Below the pieces are notes generated by a model. It made no database searches and was not told the DNA's origin. It saw nothing but the letters and a program-made list of their open reading frames with translations. From Clostridia bacterium (GTDB lineage Bacteria; Bacillota; Clostridia; Christensenellales; Aristaeellaceae), in NCBI GenBank assembly GCA_017458865.1, contig JAFSZW010000198.1:1-35610 (forward strand): a stretch of DNA of 35,610 bases, in the 5' to 3' direction. Both the position numbers and the translations under genes were made by a program. Below, one piece after another: positions 19,026 through 27,633 of this stretch. How positions within the stretch are numbered: the stretch's first letter is position 1; every line of letters begins with the position of its first letter.

Positions 19026-20645
19026 TCAGCCCCAGAGGATGGCCAGCGCGGGCACCATCTGTTTCTTCCTCGAAACAACACCCGGGAGGAAGACGTGGCT
19101 TCCTTTGATCCGTTGCAGGTTGAACGCCTGGCGGATGATTTCGCGGTCGCCCTGGATGATGAGATCCGTTCCCTCGCGCAGCACGTCGGTGATCATGAGG
19201 AGAACCATATCATACTTGTTCTCCTCTTTGATATGCGTCATCTCCTGCAGGAATTCATCCTGACGCTTGAGGAGTGAACGGGAGTCCATCGTGGTAATCT
19301 GGCTGATGCCTACCCGGTGGTCTGTCAGGTGATACTCCTTGAAGTCGGTCTTCAGCAGGACGTCGGCAGGCTTATCAGAGGAACCAGCAGAGAAGACATC
19401 CTTGCCAAGCGCCTCAAGTTCGATGCCGGCAATCCTGGCAAGACGCTCCGCAATTCGCCGGTCTTTCGAGGTTGTCGTGGGCGACTTGAACATGACCGTA
19501 TCGCTGATAATGGCTGCCGCCATGAGGCCTGCGAGCGCTTCGCCCGGCATGAGGCCGTGTTCCTGGAACATGGTGGCGATAATGGTATTGGAAGAGCCAA
19601 CCGGCTCATTGCGCATGAAGACCGGATAGCCGGTTTCCACATCGCCCAGACGATGGTGGTCGATGATGCCGATCAGCTCAGCCTGCTCAAGGCCGGGGAC
19701 GGACTGGCTCATCTCATTGTGATCTACCAGAATCAGGCGCTTGCGGGTGGGCCGGATCAGGTGATATCGGCTGAGCGTGCCGACAACCTTTCCATCACTG
19801 TCAATGACGGGGTAGCTGCGGTAGCGGCTTTTGAGTACGGCATCCTGAACATCATCCAGGAAGTCATCCAGCTGGAAGCTGACCAGATCATCCGTCTTTG
19901 CAATCCGGCTGACCGGTGTGGCCTGATAAAGCAGACGTGCAGCACGCCAGGCGTCATACGGCGTGGCGATAATGCAGGTAGATGAGGAAATGCCGTGGAA
20001 TTTCTCGGCCAGATTGCTCTGGCAGAGGATGATGCAGTTGACCTTGAGGTCAAGCGCTTTCTGGACAACTTCTTCCTGCTGCCCGCAAATAACAATGGAG
20101 TTGGGTCCGACGTTATGCAGATATCCGCCGGTATCCGGAAGTGCAAAGATTACCTCTCCTGAGAGCGTGTCAAAGACATCCTCATCGTGATTGATCACGG
20201 TGCCTTCAATAGCGGAAAGCACATTGAAGATCGGGGCGTTTTCAATGACCGGATTGGAGATGGACTGCATATCACTTTCAGCGATACCGCCGGCAGTGAC
20301 CATGCCGAAAAGGGAGCCGTCCTCATTGGTCACGGGAAGTGCACTCAGATTGGGATTTTCCTGCATCAGCTCCCATGCGTGGCTGACGGGTACGCTCTTG
20401 CCAAGCTTTGGGGGAAGGTCAAAGGAAATATCCCGCACCTGTGTGCGGACGGTAGACAGAAGCATGGGCGGCTGAAATCCGAAACGCTTCAGCAGAAAGC
20501 TTGTCTCATCATTCAGATGCCCAAGACGGACGGGAATATAATTGCTTTCGCCAAGGGTCTTTTTCAGACTGGCGTAAGCAATAGCGGCAACGATGGAATC
20601 GGTATCCGGATTCCGGTGTCCGCATACATAAGTTGTTGGTTCCAT
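19026..20645 (-). CDS. Putative manganese-dependent inorganic pyrophosphatase with CBS and DRTGG domains
   Basis: The protein hydrolyses pyrophosphate in the cytoplasm and belongs to the DHH family II. The N-terminal metal motif is GHRNPDTDS (about 9-17), later followed by LVDHNE and IDHH (metal-binding Asp/His), and SDT and SPTTTSKD-type blocks near the C-terminal DHHA2 part. Between the metal sites, about residues 70-310, lies the regulatory insert with CBS-DRTGG-CBS layout (SALPVTNEDGSLFGMVTAGG, IVICGQQEEVVQKAL, SYPVIDSDGKVVGTLSRYHL). In the family the insert binds adenine nucleotides that inhibit or activate. The length of 539 residues is normal. The ATG at 20645 has AAGGAG 6 nt upstream. 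It ends about 115 nt before the LacI-like gene. Confidence 0.93.
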   Translation of the reverse strand: MEPTTYVCGHRNPDTDSIVAAIAYASLKKTLGESNYIPVRLGHLNDETSFLLKRFGFQPPMLLSTVRTQVRDISFDLPPKLGKSVPVSHAWELMQENPNLSALPVTNEDGSLFGMVTAGGIAESDMQSISNPVIENAPIFNVLSAIEGTVINHDEDVFDTLSGEVIFALPDTGGYLHNVGPNSIVICGQQEEVVQKALDLKVNCIILCQSNLAEKFHGISSSTCIIATPYDAWRAARLLYQATPVSRIAKTDDLVSFQLDDFLDDVQDAVLKSRYRSYPVIDSDGKVVGTLSRYHLIRPTRKRLILVDHNEMSQSVPGLEQAELIGIIDHHRLGDVETGYPVFMRNEPVGSSNTIIATMFQEHGLMPGEALAGLMAAAIISDTVMFKSPTTTSKDRRIAERLARIAGIELEALGKDVFSAGSSDKPADVLLKTDFKEYHLTDHRVGISQITTMDSRSLLKRQDEFLQEMTHIKEENKYDMVLLMITDVLREGTDLIIQGDREIIRQAFNLQRIKGSHVFLPGVVSRKKQMVPALAILWG

Positions 20646-20888
20646 GAAAAACTCCTTCAAAAAGGCTTATAATCAAAAACAGGGTCACATAAGGCTACTA
20701 TCCTAAACCGATTCTGGCAGCTCGGGTGACACAGGGGGATCATCCTGCACTCAAAAAGTGCACGCAGAACCGGCAGTTAGCAGATGTGTTCAACCTGATA
20801 ACAGCAATGGATGATCCAAAGCTATTGTAGATGGACAGTGGATAAAAGTCAAGAATGAACAGACATCTGACCAAGACATGACACACGG
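20646..20888. other. Intergenic region upstream of the pyrophosphatase gene
   Basis: No gene seen. A short inverted repeat (TGCAC/GTGCA near 20747-20762) is the only structure noted. I could not settle on a convincing promoter for the pyrophosphatase. Confidence 0.3.
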
Positions 20889-21285
20889 TCAGGCCAAAAT
20901 CCTGGGAAGGAACAGGTCATCCGGCCAGATCCGGTGGTCAACAATGCCGCTCTGCTGATTCCTTTTGACGCCGTACGGTGGAATGAAGGCACATCTCCGC
21001 TTTTTCGGAGTATGATGGAAGAATGAATCCTTTTCCCGTAGGCTGTTTGCGGAGATTATGTATTCGCTCGGAGAATACTTCATTTCGCATAGGTTCCTTA
21101 CACGATTTCCGTGATCAATCATCAGGTCAATCTGTCCTCGAAGCCATTCTTCCTCATCGTTGTCTGTGAATGACTTGCAGCCCCATGAATAAATGCTGCT
21201 GAACATTCCGGCAATGCCCCAGGCCTGTTTGATATCGACTGCGCGGTGCAGGCCTGTTCAAAGGCATGATCTATCTAGGCATTTT
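20889..21285 (-). pseudogene. Decayed C-terminal fragment of an AAA ATPase/PD-(D/E)XK nuclease-type protein
   Basis: The minus frame contains GQIDLMIDHGNRVRNLCEMKYSPSEYII and further on VKRNQQSGIVDH and DDLFL, the C-terminal PD-(D/E)XK-like part of the abundant bacterial ATP-binding proteins with a nuclease-like tail (D...ExK visible as D-LMID and CEMK). Upstream of the ATG at 21206 the same frame continues as AVDIKQAWGIAGMFSSIYSW, also family-like, and then breaks; HAFEQAC in another frame near 21260-21280 looks like the next family block, implying a frameshift. The ATPase domain (about 350 residues) is absent. The product of these genes is generally of unknown role. I regard this as a relic. 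Confidence 0.65.
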
Positions 21286-21481
21286 TTTCGGTTTGCCAAA
21301 GGTTCATCAAGTAGCTTTGGCCCTGTCCATCTTGATCTGGATCAGACCACAGGGGTGAGTCTGGAAAGGTTGGATCTTCGATCAGGGCGCGACATGGGTG
21401 ATGATATGCATGGCTGGCATGTTGGATGAGCGGGAATGCGGACAATTGAAACGCTGAAATGTATCATTGGACCGGTAGGTG
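21286..21481. other. Intergenic region between the ATPase relic and tetR promoter
   Basis: No gene or structured element recognised. It may hold further decayed sequence of the ATPase relic. Confidence 0.3.
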
Positions 21482-21509
21482 TTGAGGGAAAAGCCGGAAT
21501 GGATATAAT
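21482..21509 (+). promoter_or_regulatory. Probable promoter of the TetR gene (TTGAGG-16-TATAAT)
   Basis: A consensus -10 box with a fair -35 box at 16 bp lies about 135 bp before the tetR start. The leader is rather long for an autoregulated TetR gene. Confidence 0.5.
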
Positions 21510-21644
21510 AAGCACATCCGAAAAAACAAAGGCAGATAAATCCGGCTGAAGTGTCCTGAGACGGACGGACTGCAGATGGACAGATCGGACAGGCACTGAA
21601 AGAGACGGTTAATCCGTGAGATGAACCCGAGGGAGGTATGCAAT

Positions 21645-22196
21645 ATGAGGATTACCAAATCGCCAGAGGAACGCAAGGCGGAAATGGTTGCAATCGCATC
21701 TGTTTTGTTTGCAAGGCAGGGCTTTGTACGTACCTCTGTCACGGAGATTACAGATGAGGCCAAAGTCGCCAAGGGACTCTTTTACTACTATTTCACAACC
21801 AAGGATGAGATGGTCAAAAGTGTTGTGGAAGGGTACTGCGCCTATCTTGAGGCTGAGGCGGACAGGATAGCGGACGGCTCTGAAACGGGACGGGAGAAAC
21901 TGCTCAGGCTGTTTGCAGGCGATGAATGGCGGAAGTGCTTCACAGCGCCGATGACAGAGGATCTGAAACTTCCTCAGAGTGCTGCGGTTTACTGTGATAT
22001 GTGCGACCGGATGGCAGCACACCTTCTGCCGGGGATGACCCGGATGGTGGCGCAGATACTTGAGGAGTCGGGCAGATCCTCTGAGATGGCTGAACAGTTT
22101 GCTGGTACCATGCTCTATGGTTTCCTGATGATGATGCGTCAGGACAGACTGAAACCTGGTGAGGTTATGAAGGTACTGGATACGGTGTTTGCCTGA
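21645..22196 (+). CDS. TetR/AcrR-family transcriptional regulator
   Basis: The 183-residue protein has the TetR N-terminal HTH at about residues 8-55 (RKAEMVAIASVLFARQGFVRTSVTEITDEAKVAKGLFYYYFTTKDEMV). The C-terminal ligand-binding part is all helical and not assignable. The ATG at 21645 has GGGAGG 8 nt upstream; the ATG eight codons earlier is not supported. No transporter or enzyme gene adjoins it that would suggest a target, other than the histidine phosphatase 240 nt downstream across a terminator. Confidence 0.9.
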   Translation: MRITKSPEERKAEMVAIASVLFARQGFVRTSVTEITDEAKVAKGLFYYYFTTKDEMVKSVVEGYCAYLEAEADRIADGSETGREKLLRLFAGDEWRKCFTAPMTEDLKLPQSAAVYCDMCDRMAAHLLPGMTRMVAQILEESGRSSEMAEQFAGTMLYGFLMMMRQDRLKPGEVMKVLDTVFA

Positions 22197-22287
22197 TGCG
22201 GTCGGCATCATGGACAATTCCAGGCATTGGCCTGTTTACATAGATTTTCTTCTATACACATAGATTCGAACCCCCTTTTTTCACATG

Positions 22288-22315
22288 AGGCTGCCATTTG
22301 GCAGCCTTTCTGTTT
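22288..22315 (+). terminator. Terminator after the TetR gene
   Basis: AGGCTGCC and GGCAGCCT form an 8-bp stem with a 4-nt loop (22288-22307), followed by TTCTGTTT. Confidence 0.7.
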
Positions 22316-22438
22316 ATGTTGCGTGACATGCCTTGCTTTTTCAGGGGTGATTTGTTATGCTACCGGCATCCACATGCACGCGCAAAGCGTGCATGAATGG
22401 ACGCAGAGGTTCCTGAACGGATGGAAAGGAAGGACAGA

Positions 22439-23116
22439 ATGCGGATTATTCTGGTACGGCATGGGGAGCCGAATTATGAATTGGACTGTCTGACATCGTC
22501 GGGGTGGCGGCAGGCGGAGGCGGCCGCGGAGCGTCTGGCAGGGGAAGGCATTGAGGCAATCTATTCCTCTCCGATGGGCCGGGCCAGAGAGACAGCGGAG
22601 GCGACAGCACTTCGTCTGGGTTTTACGCACATAGAAACACTGCCGTTCATGCATGAACTGTACTGGGGCAGCAGGGATGGCAGTGAGATGTTTGCACGCG
22701 GGAATCCGTGGGACATCGTGAATAAGATGGTCAGTGAGGGAGCGGACTTTGCAAAGCCGTATCCGCTGTTTGATGCGAACCGCGTGATGGAGGAGGCCGA
22801 GGAGAGAGCTGCCGGGGTAGACGCCTGGCTGGAAACACTGGGATACAGGCGAAAGGGCCTTTACTATACCTGCTGCCGGGAAGATGACACGGAGCACACA
22901 GTGGCACTGTTTGCACACGGTGGATCGCTTTCAGCGGTGGTTGCGCACCTGTTTAACCTGCCGTTCCCGCAGGTATGTGCCATACTGCACATGCCGTTTA
23001 CGGGGATCTGCATCGTAAAACTCGACAGCCACCCGGGTGCTGCACTGAATCCGGAGATCGAACTGGCCAATGACGGACGTCACATAGAGGGCATAACGGT
23101 CAGGACCGGCGCGTGA
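22439..23116 (+). CDS. Histidine phosphatase family protein (phosphoglycerate-mutase-like)
   Basis: The protein belongs to the cytoplasmic histidine-phosphatase superfamily. The RHG motif is in ILVRHGEP at the N-terminus (H8 as nucleophile), the Arg of the second motif is in YSSPMGRARETAEA, the proposed acid/base lies in HELYWG, and the second catalytic His is in LFAHGGSLSAVVAHLF. The length of 225 residues is typical. The substrate cannot be inferred; members act on sugar phosphates, cobalamin-pathway phosphates and others. The ATG at 22439 follows AAGGAAGGA at about 6 nt; the frame has an upstream ATG with poorer support. Confidence 0.9.
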   Translation: MRIILVRHGEPNYELDCLTSSGWRQAEAAAERLAGEGIEAIYSSPMGRARETAEATALRLGFTHIETLPFMHELYWGSRDGSEMFARGNPWDIVNKMVSEGADFAKPYPLFDANRVMEEAEERAAGVDAWLETLGYRRKGLYYTCCREDDTEHTVALFAHGGSLSAVVAHLFNLPFPQVCAILHMPFTGICIVKLDSHPGAALNPEIELANDGRHIEGITVRTGA

Positions 23117-23125
23117 CCGGAAATA

Positions 23126-23155
23126 AAAAAGGAACTGCGGATGCAGTTCCTTTTT
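23126..23155. terminator. Bidirectional terminator between the phosphatase gene and glgP
   Basis: GGAACTGC and GCAGTTCC with a 4-nt loop are flanked by A5-6 on the left and T5 on the right, so the hairpin can end transcription from both converging genes. Confidence 0.85.
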
Positions 23156-23164
23156 GAATATGGA

Positions 23165-25627
23165 TTAGTGCTTGGTGAGCGCCTTGAGATGCCAGATCTT
23201 GTCGTTGTACTCCTGAATGGTGCGGTCCGAGGAGAAGATGCCGCTCTTGGCGACGTTGATAATCTCCTTGCGGGTCCAGGCACGGGAATCAAGGTAGTCA
23301 TGGAAGAGACGGTTCTGGCAGCCCTGATAGGAGCCGAAGTCCTTGAGGACGAGATACGGATCGGCCATGCCGCCGTTGTCGGAGAAGACCAGCGCACGGT
23401 AGAGGCCCTCAAACATGCGAGGATTGTCCGGCGTAAGGGAGCCGTCAAAGAGCATGTTGAGCGCGCGGCGCAGCTCAGCATTGGTCTCGTAGATGTCGAG
23501 GGCACGATAGGTGCCGGCGGCATACAGCGCTTCGACCTCATGTGAACGCATACCGAAGATGTAGCAGTTGTCCATACCGACCAGGTCGGCGATCTCGACG
23601 TTTGCACCGTCCAGCGTGCCGATGGTCACAGCGCCGTTCATCATGAACTTCATGTTGCCGGTGCCGCTGGCTTCCTTGGAAGCGGTGGAGAGCTGTTCGC
23701 TGACCTCGCTGGCAGGGATCAGAACTTCCGCAGTAGAGACATTGTAGTTCTGCAGGAAGACGACCTTGAGGAACTTGGAGACGCGCTCGTTCTTGGCGAT
23801 GTGCGCAGAGAGCACGTTGATGAAGTGGATGATCTCCTTGGCCCTGTAGTAGCCCGGAGCAGCCTTGGCGCCGAAGATGAACGTGCGCGGCGGCATGTTG
23901 TAGTTCGGATCATCGCAGATGCGGTTGTAGAGAACAAGGATGTGCAGCGCGTTGAGCAGCTGGCGCTTGTACTCATGCAGACGCTTGACCTGGACGTCGA
24001 ACATGGAATCCGGATCCAGCACCAGGCCCTGGTGACGGTTGATCCAGTGCATGAAGTGTTCCTTGTTCTCATGCTTGACAGCAGCAAACTTGTCCTGGAA
24101 CGCGGAATCGTCGGCGAGCGGCAGGAGATTTTCGAGCTCCATGAGGTCCTTGTGCCAGCCGATGCCGATGGCCTCGTCAAGCAGCTTGGTGAGTGCCGGG
24201 TTGGCGAGCATGAGCCAGCGGCGCGGTGTGATGCCGTTGGTGATAGCCGTGAACTTCTCCGGCATGACCTCGTAGTAGTCCGCAAACGTGCTGCGCTTCA
24301 GGATCTCGCCGTGGAGCTGAGAAACGCCGTTGATCATCTTGGAGTAGGCGATGCACATATTGGCCATGTGTGCATGGTCGTAAGCCAGGATGGCCATGTG
24401 GCCGATGCGCTCCCACTGTCCCGGGAAGCGGTCGAACAGACGCTGGCAGAGACGGCGGTTGAGTTCCTGCATGATTGTGTAGATACGCGGCAGGGTCTCG
24501 CGAACCATGGACTCGGGCCACTTCTCGAGGGCCTCGGACATGATCGTGTGATTAGTGTAGGCGACAGTTGCCTTGGTGATGCGCTCGGCATCCTCCCAGG
24601 ACAGATGCTCGATATCAATGAGGATGCGCATGAGCTCGGGGATGACCAGGGCCGGATGCGTGTCATTGATGTGGAAGACGACCTTGTCAGGCAGCAGGTA
24701 GATGTTGTCTCCATTGACGCGCTTGAAATCGCGGAGCGCATACTGGAGGCTGGCGCTGACCAGGAAGTACTCCTGCATCAGGCGCAGTTTCTTTCCGTTG
24801 TAGGACTTGTCCTCAGGATAGAGGACCTTGGAGATCTGGGCGGCAATAGAGCTGCCGTCACGGGTAGAGCTGTTGAAGTCACCGGTCGAGAAGCGCTCAA
24901 AGTTGAAGTTCTGCGGCAGGACCGCGCTCCAGCAGCGCAGACGGTCGACGACCTCGCTGTCATAGCCGACGATCGGGAGATCGTACGGGACAGCAACGAC
25001 ATCCTCGGTATCCTCGATGGTGACATAGTTGACATCATCCACCCACTGCTCGACGACGTGACCGCCAAAGCGGACCAGAACGGCGTCTTTCTGCGTCGGG
25101 ATTTCCCAGGCGTTGCCGTAGGTGAGCCACTCATCCGGAATCTCAACCTGCTGGCCGTCGACGATGCGCTGACGGAACAGGCCGTACTCGTAGCGGATGG
25201 TGCAGCCCATGGCCGGATAGTCGAGGGTTGCAAGGGAATCGAGGAAGCAGGCAACCAGACGGCCGAGACCGCCGTTGCCCAGTGCCGGTTCCGGCTCCTC
25301 GTGGAGCACACCACGCAGGGTCAGGCCCATCTCATCAAACGCCTTGACATACTCCTCGGTGGAGCAGAGGTTCAGCAGGTTGCTGTGGAGCCAGCGGCCG
25401 GTCAGGTACTCGATAGAGAGATAGTAAAGGCGCTTGGCCTTGGAGTTGAGGCGCTCTTCCTTTTCAAAACGCCACTTGAGCATGATCTGGTCGCGAACTG
25501 TAGATGCGACCGCGGCGTAGATCTGCTTGGGAGTGGCTTCCTCAAGCGTCACACCATAGTAACGAAGCAATTTGATAAGGATTGACTCCTTGATTGCATC
25601 TTTGTTGTATTCCTTCATCAGGGGCAT
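23165..25627 (-). CDS. glgP: Glycogen/alpha-glucan phosphorylase
   Basis: The enzyme releases glucose-1-phosphate from glycogen or maltodextrin with PLP and phosphate. The 820-residue length is normal. The PLP lysine is K660 in EASGTGNMKFMMNG, followed by TLDGANVEI. The N-terminal part has SIEYLTGR, EPALGNGGLGRLVACF (substrate loop) and YEYGLFRQ; FHINDTHPAL, a conserved block, and VFLQNYNVS follow. The ATG at 25627 has GGAGG 8 nt upstream; a second Met three codons on is less suited. No other glycogen genes are nearby, and it is transcribed alone from its own promoter. No regulatory phosphorylation site is expected in this bacterial form. Confidence 0.96.
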   Translation of the reverse strand: MPLMKEYNKDAIKESILIKLLRYYGVTLEEATPKQIYAAVASTVRDQIMLKWRFEKEERLNSKAKRLYYLSIEYLTGRWLHSNLLNLCSTEEYVKAFDEMGLTLRGVLHEEPEPALGNGGLGRLVACFLDSLATLDYPAMGCTIRYEYGLFRQRIVDGQQVEIPDEWLTYGNAWEIPTQKDAVLVRFGGHVVEQWVDDVNYVTIEDTEDVVAVPYDLPIVGYDSEVVDRLRCWSAVLPQNFNFERFSTGDFNSSTRDGSSIAAQISKVLYPEDKSYNGKKLRLMQEYFLVSASLQYALRDFKRVNGDNIYLLPDKVVFHINDTHPALVIPELMRILIDIEHLSWEDAERITKATVAYTNHTIMSEALEKWPESMVRETLPRIYTIMQELNRRLCQRLFDRFPGQWERIGHMAILAYDHAHMANMCIAYSKMINGVSQLHGEILKRSTFADYYEVMPEKFTAITNGITPRRWLMLANPALTKLLDEAIGIGWHKDLMELENLLPLADDSAFQDKFAAVKHENKEHFMHWINRHQGLVLDPDSMFDVQVKRLHEYKRQLLNALHILVLYNRICDDPNYNMPPRTFIFGAKAAPGYYRAKEIIHFINVLSAHIAKNERVSKFLKVVFLQNYNVSTAEVLIPASEVSEQLSTASKEASGTGNMKFMMNGAVTIGTLDGANVEIADLVGMDNCYIFGMRSHEVEALYAAGTYRALDIYETNAELRRALNMLFDGSLTPDNPRMFEGLYRALVFSDNGGMADPYLVLKDFGSYQGCQNRLFHDYLDSRAWTRKEIINVAKSGIFSSDRTIQEYNDKIWHLKALTKH

Positions 25628-25654
25628 GTAAGTATCCTCCCGGTTGATTAATCC

Positions 25655-25673
25655 TTATGCACGGAATGCATAA
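25655..25673 (-). promoter_or_regulatory. Inverted repeat in the glgP leader, possible operator
   Basis: TTATGCA and TGCATAA are separated by 5 bp, lying just downstream of the predicted transcription start and before the ribosome binding site. It could be an operator or a small leader hairpin. Confidence 0.45.
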
Positions 25674-25682
25674 GAGGGCAGT

Positions 25683-25711
25683 ATTATAACATGATGAATT
25701 TGAGGTGACAA
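25683..25711 (-). promoter_or_regulatory. glgP promoter (TTGTCA-17-TATAAT)
   Basis: A consensus -10 box and a five-of-six -35 box are 17 bp apart, about 55 bp before the glgP start. Confidence 0.8.
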
Positions 25712-25843
25712 GAAAAAGGCCGTCCACAAGGGAAAAATCAGCCAAAAGGGAAAAGATTCGCCATGAATTTCGTGATTTCTGGCGAACCTTTTGAGTCTTT
25801 TTGACACGGAAGCAGCAGGTACACCGGCCTTTACAGGCAGAAA

Positions 25844-27112
25844 TTACGGAATAAAGCGGGAGATTTCGGCACCGAGTGAATTGAGTTTTGTCTCAAGGTG
25901 CTCATATCCGCGGTCAATATAATGGGTGTTGTAGATCTCCGTTGTGCCATGGGCCATGAGCCCCGCAATGACCAGGGCGGCGCCGGCACGCAGGTCGCTT
26001 GCCTCAACGGCGGCAGCGTGCAGCTGTGGAACACCTTCAATAACAGCGGTCTGTTCATAGACCCGGACGTTGGCGCCCATGCGTTCCATTTCCGCAAGAT
26101 GACGGAAGCGGGACTCGAAGATGTTCTCGACTACGCGCGAAGTGCCTGCAGCTGTGCAGAGCAGAGCGCTCATAGGCTGCTGGAGGTCTGTCGGGAAGCC
26201 AGGATAGACCTGCGTTTTAAACGAGACCGGCCGATGGGCACCGAGGGAACGCACCCGGATGGCATCGTCTTTTTCGTCGACGCGTGCGCCCATTTCAAGG
26301 AGCTTGGCAGTGAGCGCCTCCATATGTGTCGGGATGCATCCGGTAATCGTCACATCGCCATGCGTGCCGGCAGCGGCAATCATGAGCGTGCCGGTTTCGA
26401 TCTGATCCGGGATGATGGCATAGGGACGTCTTGCGGACAGGCCCCTGTTGCCCCGGATGCGGATGGTATCCGTGCCGGCGCCCTTGACCCGGCAGCCGAT
26501 TGATCCGAGAAAGTTCGCCAGGTCAACGATGTGCGGCTCCTTTGCAGCATTGTGGATGATGGTGATGCCCTCAGCACGTGTGGCAGCCAGCATGACGTTG
26601 ATGGTTCCGCCTACTGTGACCATATCCATGAAGATGTCAGTCCCGACAAGCCCGTTGGTTTCTGCGACAACCATGCCGTATGAGGTTTCCACGGCAGCAC
26701 CGAGTGCGCGCATGCCCTTGAGATGCTGGTCAATCGGCCGGCGGCCGATGTCACATCCGCCTGGCATGGGGACGCGAGCCTCACCGAAGCGGGCAAGCAG
26801 TGCGCCAATATAGTAAGAAGACGCGCGCATCTTTCTGGAAAGCTCCAGGGGCACTTCCGTGCGGGTAATCGTGGAGGCGTCTATACTCATGGTTCCGCTT
26901 TCCGGCTGCCAGTCCACGGTTGCCCCCAGATAGCGCAGCGTTTCAACGGACACCCGAACGTCCTCTATATTCGGCAGGTTTTCAATGACACAGGGGGTGT
27001 CACTTAAAATGGCTGCGGGAATGATGGCGACAGCGGAATTCTTGGCGCCGCTGACATGCACCGTTCCCTCCAGACGATGGCCGCCGACAATCAGCATCCG
27101 TTCATCTGACAT
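25844..27112 (-). CDS. murA: UDP-N-acetylglucosamine 1-carboxyvinyltransferase
   Basis: MurA performs the first committed step of peptidoglycan synthesis, adding enolpyruvate from PEP to UDP-GlcNAc in the cytoplasm. The 422-residue length is normal. The N-terminal GAKNSA motif (22-27) is present. The active-site loop MPGGCDIGRRPID holds the catalytic Cys (C120, equivalent to C115 of E. coli), so the fosfomycin-targeted Cys is conserved. The ATG has AGGAGG 6 nt upstream. It is transcribed alone from a good promoter. It may be one of two murA copies, as is common in Firmicutes; which paralogue cannot be told here. Confidence 0.95.
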   Translation of the reverse strand: MSDERMLIVGGHRLEGTVHVSGAKNSAVAIIPAAILSDTPCVIENLPNIEDVRVSVETLRYLGATVDWQPESGTMSIDASTITRTEVPLELSRKMRASSYYIGALLARFGEARVPMPGGCDIGRRPIDQHLKGMRALGAAVETSYGMVVAETNGLVGTDIFMDMVTVGGTINVMLAATRAEGITIIHNAAKEPHIVDLANFLGSIGCRVKGAGTDTIRIRGNRGLSARRPYAIIPDQIETGTLMIAAAGTHGDVTITGCIPTHMEALTAKLLEMGARVDEKDDAIRVRSLGAHRPVSFKTQVYPGFPTDLQQPMSALLCTAAGTSRVVENIFESRFRHLAEMERMGANVRVYEQTAVIEGVPQLHAAAVEASDLRAGAALVIAGLMAHGTTEIYNTHYIDRGYEHLETKLNSLGAEISRFIP

Positions 27113-27167
27113 GATAAACCTCCTGTTTCAAGACTGGTCGATTCCAAAAGCGAGTTTGAATGTGCAC

Positions 27168-27196
27168 ATTATACACAGGTGTTTCTTTTTTGACAA
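27168..27196 (-). promoter_or_regulatory. murA promoter (TTGTCA-17-TATAAT)
   Basis: It has the same box sequences and spacing as the glgP promoter and lies about 55 bp before the murA start. Confidence 0.8.
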
Positions 27197-27594
27197 GTCA
27201 GCCATTCTGAAGGCAGGTGCCGAAGGCCGAAAATGGCTGATTTTCGTGGGCATTCCGGGGTTCCATGCGTTCATGTGGACGGTAATTTCCGGGCCATGGA
27301 TGCATCGGAAAGGGAAACGTTTCAGGCAGGATGCTTTGAGGCGGATGCTGGGGATGGACAGATGCCCGGTGAACGGAGGGCGGACTGTTTTCGTTCGGGA
27401 TGCGGGACATTGCAGCGATGAGAGGGACGGGAAATGGGGTGTTTTGCTGAGAGTGGACTTGACAGGACCAGGCCGAGAGGTGGGATATCTCGCTGTGCAT
27501 GAGGCAAACGGAATGGGGCGAAAGAGGGGAATCTGTGGCCTGCGAACGGGCTCAAAAGGAATGATACAGTTTTTTCCCCAAAGAGGGAAAAGTA
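27197..27594. other. Intergenic region between murA and the FHA gene
   Basis: About 400 bp with long but featureless frames on both strands. None has a ribosome binding site or a recognisable protein pattern. No RNA family was recognised. Confidence 0.4.
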
Positions 27595-27603
27595 TGGTAT
27601 AAT
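27595..27603 (+). promoter_or_regulatory. Extended -10 promoter of the FHA-ftsW-PBP operon
   Basis: TGG directly precedes a consensus TATAAT; no good -35 box lies at 16-18 bp. The FHA start codon is 31 bp downstream. Confidence 0.55.
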
Positions 27604-27633
27604 CAGCGAAAGTTTTTTGCCTGGAGAATGGGT

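Noticed and set aside
22262..22276. tRNA-like GGGGGTTCGAATC on the minus strand, with nearby ACATAGATT direct repeats
   Set aside because: It resembles a T-arm, but there is no pairing partner, acceptor stem or anticodon arm around it; it could at most be a remnant of an attachment site.
23801..25585. 594-codon plus-strand open frame opposite glgP
   Set aside because: Antisense shadow of a highly conserved glgP coding sequence, without ribosome binding site or recognisable domains.
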